A stretch of 64,000 bases of DNA from Spirodela intermedia (lineage: Eukaryota > Streptophyta > Magnoliopsida > Alismatales > Araceae), in assembly GCA_902729315.2 (NCBI GenBank), contig LR746267.1, positions 7,318,424-7,382,423 of the forward strand. Reading direction: 5' to 3'. Positions 56,521-64,000 of this stretch are shown in pieces. Under the pieces are notes generated by a model. It made no database searches and was not told the origin of the DNA. It saw only the letters and a list, made by a program, of their open reading frames with translations. The number at the start of each line of letters is the position of its first letter. Position 1 is the first letter of the stretch. The translations under genes and the position numbers were made by a program.

Positions 56521-59204
56521 CCATGAAGACAGCGATCAAAATTACCCCCGTCTCCAGAGCTTCTCATCTTGGAGTTCAGTGGTAGGCGTGTCTCTCTCTA
56601 TCAATTTCTCTTTCCCTCTGCCCTCATTTTCTCGGGATTGCTTACAGTCGGGAAAATCTCTCTCGCTTTCTATCCTCCTATCAACTTTGGCGGGATCTCA
56701 CCCTCCCATGAAGACGATGATCAACCAAGCTCCGTCTCCATAGTCTCAGCTTAAGGGTCAATGGTAAGCGTCTCTCTCTCTCAAACCTCCGTATACTCTC
56801 ACTTCCTATCGACCCAGAGATCAAATACTTACTCTCTCTACATGGCCACCATCGGAAGTCATATCTCTCTCTCTCTCCCTCTGTAACTGGAGCGACGACA
56901 GAGCTGCGCCACGGTGGGGAAAGGAGAGCGGCGGCCAACTTCTCGGGTGCCTCCGTCCAAATTAAAGTACAACATCTGTCACGTAGAGAGAGAGAGAGAC
57001 AGGCTGGTGCAGCTGCTGTTCTGAGTCGTTTACCGTGGTTTCTCTCTCCTCACCGACTCCGCTGCCGATGGGGAGGTCGGAAACATAGGATTGCAGAGAG
57101 CTCACCAGCCAGCCCTCACGGCCGCCGGGATGCCTCGTCCCACCGACGAGCTTACAGGACCGATCACTGCAGCCGACAGCGGGAATCCATTGAAGAGCAC
57201 CAACTTTAGAGAGAGAGAGAGACCACAGCCCTTCTGGGTACGGCGGGTTCAGCTGAGGCTGTACATTCTCGTGGAGAGAACTCACAACTCCAAAAGTGGA
57301 AAGGCGACTCAGAACTCCACCAGAGAGGGGGAGACACAGATGAGCAGGTGTTCTGCGTGAACAGTCGAGGTCGTACGTCACCGAGAGATGGCGGGATGAA
57401 CTCAGAACTCCGAGGAGGGAGGGAGATTCATATGAGAGAGAGAGAGAGAGAGGAGCAGCAATGTACTGCGGGTTTAGTTCAAGACGTACCTTGCAGTGAC
57501 GAGGAGGGGGAACAGAGAGAGAGAAAGGGAGAGAGAGAGAGAGCTCATACCTCCAGTTGGGGGTGTACGGTTGGCTTGACTCCACTTGCCGACAACCTCC
57601 TGCGGGGGGAGCTCGTCAGCCGAAGCCCGACCATTTTCTGGCGACCGCAGCCTTTTGGCAGCTGCTAACCCGTCTCATGTGACCGCCGCTCGAGCCAGAG
57701 CCTTCACGAGCTGCCGCCGCCGTAGCCGACCCTACCACGTGGCACCTCCCAAACTCGCGCTGCCAAGTGGACAGCCAGCCAAGAAATTACTTAGTCTCGT
57801 CGGCTGCACGCCATCCCATCGCAGAACTCGTGGCCGCCGGCCCCTACTCGAACACCTGTTCATGATTTGGCCGCCCTAGTCACTTCGAACCGACTCCAGT
57901 GCACGTGGCTGGAATCTCTCTCTCTCTCTAGCTCTCTCTTTCCCGCGCGCGCGCTTTTGGAGCCGTTCTTGCTGGTTTTCTGACCGACGTTCTACATGGC
58001 TACCAGTTTTCTCACTCCCTTCCCTCTTACTCTAAACTTGGAGACAGGCTACTGTGTGCGACCTCGAGCTCTCTCCCTCTCTCCTAGCTGTGCGGGCCCT
58101 CTCTCTCTCTATCGCTCTCTCTCCATCAATCAGTGCAATGTGAAGCACGGTGAGGTGACGTCGGAGGAGACGATCATCAGAGTCTTTACCCCAGCGAGAG
58201 CGAGGGCTGATGGCTAGTCTCCGGACCCAGATGACGACCATCCTCATCGTCACGTGGACAGAGCTCTGCTTACTCTCTCTTGTCTTTATCTCCGTGACGG
58301 ATGGGAGAGACGACACCACCTCACCGGCGTAGAGTAGGGACGGCATTAAAATAGAGAATCGAAGGAGATTTGATCTGTGGAGCGACGCATGACAGCTTTC
58401 GCCACCTACTGGAAGCGCGACGCCGGTAGGCCTTCACAGGTGTCCGTTCGCCAGACCGGGTCTGAAGGAAGAGATCTGTCGTGACGGAGACATAGCCGGA
58501 AACCAAAAGACCTGCCGCGCCAGCAGGAAAAAGAACCGCCGCTTCACGTGGCGTGTATTAACTCCCTGCCTGTGCCGCCTTCCCCTCCCATCTTATCGCT
58601 TGGGGAGCGTCGTACTCAGTGAGGGCACGACCTATACGAGGAGGGGGAGAACACTTCCCCATGAAGAGTCGCTTTCTTAGGCGTTAAGGCTGCCGGAGCC
58701 GTCCAAGCCTCTGGGGCGGGAGGGGGAGCTCCTACGCGCTTGACCCAGTGGCGCTTTGGGCGGCGACGGAGGTGCGGCTCACCGCGTGGCCCCATCTCCA
58801 TGCCGCCACGGAGCATCGCCGACGGTAACAGCCGTCAACTGAGGAGACCTGGTGGCAGCTATCTCTCACTCCTCTGGAATCTAGCGAGCTAGCGAACATA
58901 GCAGAGGAAAGGCATCGCCTTTAAAGATGCTCGGAGAAATATCTCTCTCTCTCTCTGGAAGCTGGCAGTAGACAAAGTGATGCGCTTAATGAAGAAAGAT
59001 ACTCGAAAAAATAGAAGCATAGTTATTTCACATACACAGGAAATAAAAACTTTGCTTACAACCCGGTGCATGAACTCCAAGATATGTATACCAAAACCGG
59101 AGCTCCCTCACTCTCCCACACGCTGAGACGATATGAAAAACCCTAACCCGAGCATTCGGGCCCAAGCAGAGGATGATAACACACGATCTGAACATTGACG
59201 TTCT
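56521..59204. other. Low-complexity intergenic region without a supported gene
   Basis: GA/CT-rich, moderately GC-rich. Two diverged copies of a segment of about 75 bp (56522-56600 and 56707-56780, each starting CCATGAAGAC and ending in a CT tract) extend the repeat cluster. GA tracts at 56985-56998, 57211-57222, 57434-57452 and 57523-57542; CT tracts at 57918-57930 and 58937-58955; a GC alternation at 57943-57954. Open frames up to 207 codons are Ser/Leu/Arg-rich and lack family features. The end near 59100-59204 should be the CYP78A 3' side. Confidence 0.6.
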
Positions 59205-61035
59205 TCAGGTGGCGGAGGCTCTGGGCACGGCTACGGCGACGAGGGGCTTCTTCATCTCCAGCGACAGCTTCAGCTCTTCGCCCAGGTCAACGGGCTCCCC
59301 CGGTACGGCCATCCACTCGAACCGGTACACCAGCCGGGCCACCCAGAGGCCCACCGTGGCCAGGCCGAGGTTCTTCCCCGGGCAGACCCGTCGCCCCGCC
59401 CCGAACGGCGCCAGCCTGAGGTCGCCGCCGCGGACGTCCACGGCCGCACCGCCGTGCTCCGGCGAGAACCTCTCCGGGGAGAATTCCTCCGGCCTGGGCC
59501 AAATAGTCGGGTCGTGAGTGATGGCCCACATGTTGACCATAGCGGTAGTGCCTTCCGGGACGACCATGCCGTTGCCGAGCTGGACATCAGACGTGGCGAG
59601 ACGGGCCCAGGAGAGGAGAGGCCCGGGGGGGTGGACACGGAGGGTCTCCTTGATCACCGCCTGAAGGTAGGGCAGGCTCGCCACGTCGGCGTCGCTGATG
59701 GACCCTCCGGACCCCGCGGCGGTGTCCAGCTCGGCGCGGAGGCGTGACTGAATATCCGGGTGGAGGACCAGCTCCGCCATGGCCCACTCAGTCAGCAGCG
59801 CCGTAGTGTCGGTTCCGCGGAAGATCATCTCCTGGAAAACAAGTCATCATTCGCGGTGAGCGTAAGCAAACAATCTCCAGAAACCGGTGTTGAAAAGCGC
59901 GAAAACGGAAGAATGTTCGAATACGAGAAGCTTTAGCTGCAGGAGTAAGCAGTTGCCCATGGCCAGCGTTGCCCTAATTGTCTTTAATGGAAGAAACAGG
60001 AATACGAGGTCGGAGAGGACGAACCCAAAGCACGGCCACCATGTCGTCCTCCTCGAGCTTCTCGTCCCCGTCGAGCCCGATAAGCACGTCGACGAAGTCT
60101 GCACCGTCGCTATGTTGAGCAGCAGGATCTCTGGGGATCCTGTGCTCTGCTATGATACCGCGAACCAGTCGCCGGACGTTGGGAACAAGCTCGGCGCAGC
60201 GAGCGGTGACACGGTGGGGGTCGTAGAGTGCTCCGAGCCAGGGGAGATGGTCGGACCAGTTGAAGGCCCCGAGAAGCTCGAAGCCCTCCCTCACCATGCG
60301 TTTGATCTCCGCCGCCTCTGGATTACTCTCCGACCAGTCGTCGTAGCGCCGTCCGAAGACGCTGCCCATGATGTTGTTCAGCGCGGCCATCTGCAAGTGG
60401 CGGCGGAGGGAGACCTTCCCGCGAGAAGACTGCTCCGCCGCGACGGACTCGAGCATGGAGCCGCAGTCGGCCTGCCGGCTCGGCTCGTGTGCGGCGACGC
60501 GGCGCGGGGCGAAGAGGTGGGAGGCAGCGACGCGGCGGAGGAGGCGCCAGTAGGCGCCGCTGGGAGCGAAACCCATGGCACGGCCGAACATGAGCTCGCG
60601 GGCGGAGCGTTTGAGCGGGCGGTCGGCGAAATGTGGGTGGGAGAGCATCTCGCGGGCGATGGCGGGGTCGGAGGAAACTACAGCGGGGGTGGCGCCGATG
60701 GAGAAGGCCATTAGCTGGGTGGCGGTGCCAGAGCAGGCCCTGGCGGCGGCGGCGAGGGCGCGGTGGGGGAGGCCGGAGGAGAGGGTGAGGAAGCTGCCCA
60801 GGACTGGGAGACCGCGGGGGCCGGGGATGGGCATGGGACCGCGGCGGGCGCGGCCGTGTGTCCAGGCGGCGCCGCCGGGGGTGAGAGCCCAGGTGAGGAC
60901 CCCCGTGAAGAGGAAGGCGGCGAGGAGGGACAGGAAGAGGAATCTATCGCAGAGTCGCTCCACGCCGAGGAAGGCCGGAACTGCGACCACCCACCAGCTG
61001 GAGTCGGCGCAGGATCCCAGGCACGCCGTCTCCAT
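59205..61035 (-). CDS. Cytochrome P450, CYP78A subfamily
   Basis: ER-anchored P450 of the plant-specific CYP78A group (KLUH/PLASTOCHRON1 relatives), which promotes organ and seed growth through an unknown mobile product. Exons 61035-60025 and 59831-59205, joined in phase 0; 545 residues. Signal anchor [20 protein letters not shown], then the Pro-rich hinge [19 protein letters not shown]78A hallmarks [22 protein letters not shown] and HLFAPRR are present. Catalytic motifs: I-helix [11 protein letters not shown] (343-353), KETLR (398-402), PERF (456-459) and heme loop [10 protein letters not shown] with Cys487. A two-exon structure is usual for this subfamily. Very GC-rich. A GA/CT tract (61203-61222) lies in the leader or promoter. 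Confidence 0.93.
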
Positions 61036-63253
61036 TACAGAAAGAGATAGAGAGAGATAGCAGCGAGAGAGAAAGATTGACAGTGAGAGTGAGGGAGAGG
61101 ATGCAGAGAGATGGTAGGGGAGGTGTAGCTCCATGGTTGCATATATATTATTACGGACGATTCGGAAGAGGATGCAGAGAGATGGGGGAGCGGGTATAGA
61201 GCGAGAGAGAGAGAGAGAGAGATAGTGGTCACCACATGCTCCCAATTAAATAACATGATTACCACGCCGTTACTAGCCCAAGCAAAGACGACAAGATGCG
61301 CTACTAATCACCTAAGAAATAATTAAATATTAAATATTTAAGCGTAACGGATACCTTGATTGACGGATTATCTTTTTAAAATTTATAATTCCACACGTTG
61401 ACACGTGTTAAATTAGAATCTTCGATCCTTCTATCTGATCTTATCCCAGCACATGAATTGTCATACGCTTGTCGGCGTATCAGGAAAGTTCCCCCGCATT
61501 TTAATTCTATTTTTGTACCTCCAAGAAGAATCCGTAAAATTATTTACCCATTTTTGAAACCCACATGCTCAAATAACTTATTTAAATAAAAAAAATATTT
61601 ATGTACAAATAAATTATCTGTGATCCCGTAAAAATGCACGGTCACCCCTGGGTCGAGTGATTTACGAGGGGGTAATTTGACCGTCGGCGTTGACCATTGC
61701 TGCCATATGAGAGTCGTTTTATCGTAATTACTTCGTCTTAAATTGTTCAATTATTGGGTTTTATGGAAAAAATCCAGAAAGTTCCCATCCATCGTTTCCT
61801 GAGGACGAAACCGTCGGCGGACTGATCGAGATATGGGGCGGCTACGCCGCCTTCGCGCTTCCAATGGCTATGATCGTCATCTGGCTATTTTATAAATCGA
61901 TCCCGATGATATTATTTATTAATATTAAGACACAAAACGTTATTTATTTGTTTATATACCATCAGGATTCACCGGTTTTCTGGACCGAAAGAGAAAACCA
62001 CCTCGTCCGCCGCTGAAATGAAATTATGATTCCGAAGTCGGGTGTTCTAGTAATTTTCCGATCTTGGGGGTGGCGGTTAATGGGAGAAGGAGGTGTTGGG
62101 CCTCCCTGGTGGGCCCTTGGTGTCTTCTTCTACCCTTAATGGGCCAGATTTCCCATGTGGGCCATAACCCCTCCTTCCCTTTCGGGAGGAACACCCCATA
62201 TCTTGGGCCTGGAGATCATTTCGGCTGCTTAGACATTATTACCACGCCCCCCCCCCCCCAACCCCCCAATCTTCCTCTCTCATCCTCCTCTGATTAGTAT
62301 AGAGAGAGAGAGAGAGAGCCGTTGGGCGGATTATTCCATCACACTAATTTTGGAAGGCTTTTGGTGGGCACTTTCTAGAACTATGATGGTCCAAGCGTAG
62401 GGCTGTCAACGGGCCGGGCCCCAGCTGGGGTGTCCTTCACAAGTCTCAGATCCGAATTGAAGCCCGGAAATTCAGAGATAGAGGGAGATCTAATGGGCTT
62501 CGAGCTGGGTTATGGGTCCATTAAAAGCTCGCAGGGAGGATTTGGTCACCAGGAGTGGCGGCCACTGAGGAAGCACATGGAGGACATTGCCTTGGAAGGA
62601 CCAGCCGGAAGGTGTCGGTGAAGCTGTTCGAGGCTTCGTGTTTGGAAGAGGAAGGGAACTGCGGCGAGATCCGCAAGGCGATCTCTTCTCATGGCAGGTG
62701 CCGCCAGCCGTTCGTCTTCTATATCTACATAATCAGCAGCCATAGAGGATGGAGTCTATCTTCTGGCAGGAGGGTCCAGTTCAGGCAAACGATAGAATCA
62801 CTAGATTCTCTTTCTCTCTCCATAGTTGAGGGGGGGTGGAGCTTGCGGGTTAGGTCGTGGCGGTGGTAGGGGGTCAACCGCAGGGATTGTCTATACAAAT
62901 TAGGGTTTAAAGTTTCTTCCAGCCATCGCTCTGGAAACGATGGCCACGTGCTCGAAGATGGGATCGAACTAGATAGAATCATCGATCTGCATTGGGGCCG
63001 ACTGTAAATAAAGGGTAAAGAGGACGAACCATCTGGAGCTTCTTCTCGGGAAACGGGATTAATCGCCTCTGCTAGATCTACTTATCAGGGTTTTCTGAGG
63101 TCGATAGAGTGATGTTCATCATCGACGGGTGAAAGGAAGAATGGTGCTCAGAAGGCGGGGGAGGAGATGCAGTCGGTGATGCCCAATATCACCGGCATCT
63201 TCAGCAGTAGCATCACATTTTCCAATAACAGAAAGACAATTAGTATAGCTTCT
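61036..63253. other. Intergenic between CYP78A promoter and ESSS-like 3' end
   Basis: About 2.2 kb. GA tract 61203-61222, AT-rich 61310-61400 and 61560-61625, a C run at 62248-62260, GA at 62302-62319. Short open frames at 62430-62980 on both strands have no recognisable domain. No gene is supported. Confidence 0.55.
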
Positions 63254-63898
63254 TCATTCGACATCAAAGCCCTTGTCCTGAAGCTCTGCGATGACCTCGT
63301 TCCTCATTCTCAGCCACAGCTTCTGTGCCTCCTGATCGAACTTCTTCGTCTGGAGCTGCTTCTGGAAGTTGTCGGAGTCCTTCCCGGAGTCGACGAATCC
63401 CTTGGGGCCGATGGTGGTGCCCAATGCGCCGCCGCTGCGGATGAACTCCTCCATGGCGTCTTGATCTCCCGGGTACGGAAATCGCCGCCGCTCGTACAGG
63501 TGGGCCATTTCTTTCTCCTCCTGGGGAGGAGAAGGAGACAACTAGATCGAAGCTTTCCTCCCCGGAGAGTATGCCCAAGAACGGATAGAGTCATGGACGG
63601 CTCACCTTGGGCCGAGGCTTGAGGGTGAACCATCCTAGCGGGGAGGTCTCATTCCAGAGCCAAGCCAATCCGAAAACGGTGTAAGTGCAGATGAGAGCCT
63701 TCCCGATCTGCTTCCAGAAGTAATAATCCTCCTTCCCCAGCCCGATTTTACTGAATTCGGCGTCGAATCCGGATAATTGGAAAACGGTGATAATCTAATA
63801 CGGAAATAAACGGGAAATAGTTTCCCTAAGAGGAAGGAAATCAATGAGCAGAAGGGCTCTCACGCCAGAAATTTCTGAGTGTCGTGAAGCTTGCTCAT
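63254..63898 (-). CDS. Mitochondrial complex I ESSS / NDUFB11-like subunit
   Basis: Small accessory subunit of the membrane arm of NADH:ubiquinone oxidoreductase. Exon 3 is 63520-63254 and ends GFDVE-stop. Exon 2 has its low end at 63606 and codes GKEDYYFWKQIGKALICTY, one membrane helix and WNETSPLGWFTLKPRPK. Exon 1, 63898-63864, codes MSKLHDTQKFLA. The family feature ERRRFPYPGD and the ending QKLWLRMRNEVIAELQ are clear. The exon 1/2 junction is uncertain. The only canonical acceptor that keeps phase is at 63750/63751 (148 residues), yet the bases just before it read LSGFDAEFS in frame, which I think belongs to the protein. Identification as ESSS rests on memory of the Arabidopsis At2g42310 family. 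Confidence 0.65.
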
Positions 63899-64000
63899 TG
63901 GGATTAGGGCTCTGAAGAGCTGGGATCTTCTGTTCTGCTTTCCCTCAGGTTCGGCCAGGCGGATTCAAAGGGGGGCTTCCGTGTGCTCGAGATCACCTTC
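63899..64000. promoter_or_regulatory. Leader of the ESSS-like gene
   Basis: Last 100 bp of the window, upstream of the minus-strand ATG; nothing specific seen. Confidence 0.3.

Noticed and set aside
56962-57585. Open frame of 207 codons on the minus strand
   Set aside because: Composition is driven by GA/CT tracts (repeated SLSL); no domain, no intron logic, no conserved start context.
62430-62980. Short open frames on both strands between CYP78A and the ESSS-like gene
   Set aside because: No domain, no splice partners, and overlapping opposite frames.

Overview
This is a plant nuclear window. Genes carry many short GT-AG introns and encode plant-specific families (ABCB19, HIT4-like, SEP2-like, CYP78A, plastid DPE1), chloroplast transit peptides are present, and intergenic DNA is AT-rich with many GA/CT microsatellites. 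Several genes are very GC-rich (the last ABCB19 exon, UGT, FAD oxidoreductase, SEP2, CYP78A), which suggests a monocot or early-diverging angiosperm; I cannot name the species. No CRISPR array, bacterial gene or intact transposon was seen.

Layout. 1-3413 (+): 3' part of an ABCB19 auxin-transporter gene. 3530-4731 (-): BPA1-like RRM protein. 4.6-13.0 kb: a rearranged segmental duplication. Copy A holds a dead UDP-glycosyltransferase (6126-7270) cut off by a decayed Ty1/copia relic (7.3-9.1 kb). Copy B holds an intact UGT (11851-13233). A block of about 0.94 kb (9590-10530) is an inverted copy of the last intron of the next gene. 13493-19024 (-): an LRR receptor pseudokinase of the At5g10020 type. 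21109-29396 (-): MYST histone acetyltransferase HAM1/2. 30032-31531 (-): intronless plastid FAD oxidoreductase. 32254-39479 (-): HIT4-like chromatin protein, 14 exons. 41290-41990 (+): SEP2-like LHC-like protein. 42565-49854 (+): plastid 4-alpha-glucanotransferase DPE1, 16 exons. 50119-55186 (-): plastid membrane protein with an HEAAH motif (At5g27290 type). 55.7-56.5 kb: a pyrimidine-rich minisatellite. 59205-61035 (-): CYP78A. 63254-63898 (-): complex I ESSS/NDUFB11-like subunit.

The genes are independent eukaryotic transcription units, not an operon. Themes are auxin and organ growth (ABCB19, CYP78A), chromatin (HAM, HIT4) and plastid function (SEP2, DPE1, FAD enzyme, HEAAH protein). Neighbourhood HAM / HIT4 / At5g10020-type kinase / DPE1 matches genes found on two regions of Arabidopsis chromosome 5, so the order looks ancestral. 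Exon boundaries were set by hand from GT-AG sites, reading phase and remembered family sequence; all are models. I found no clearly new biological system. The most unusual structure is the UGT duplication and inverted repeat at 4.6-15.5 kb.
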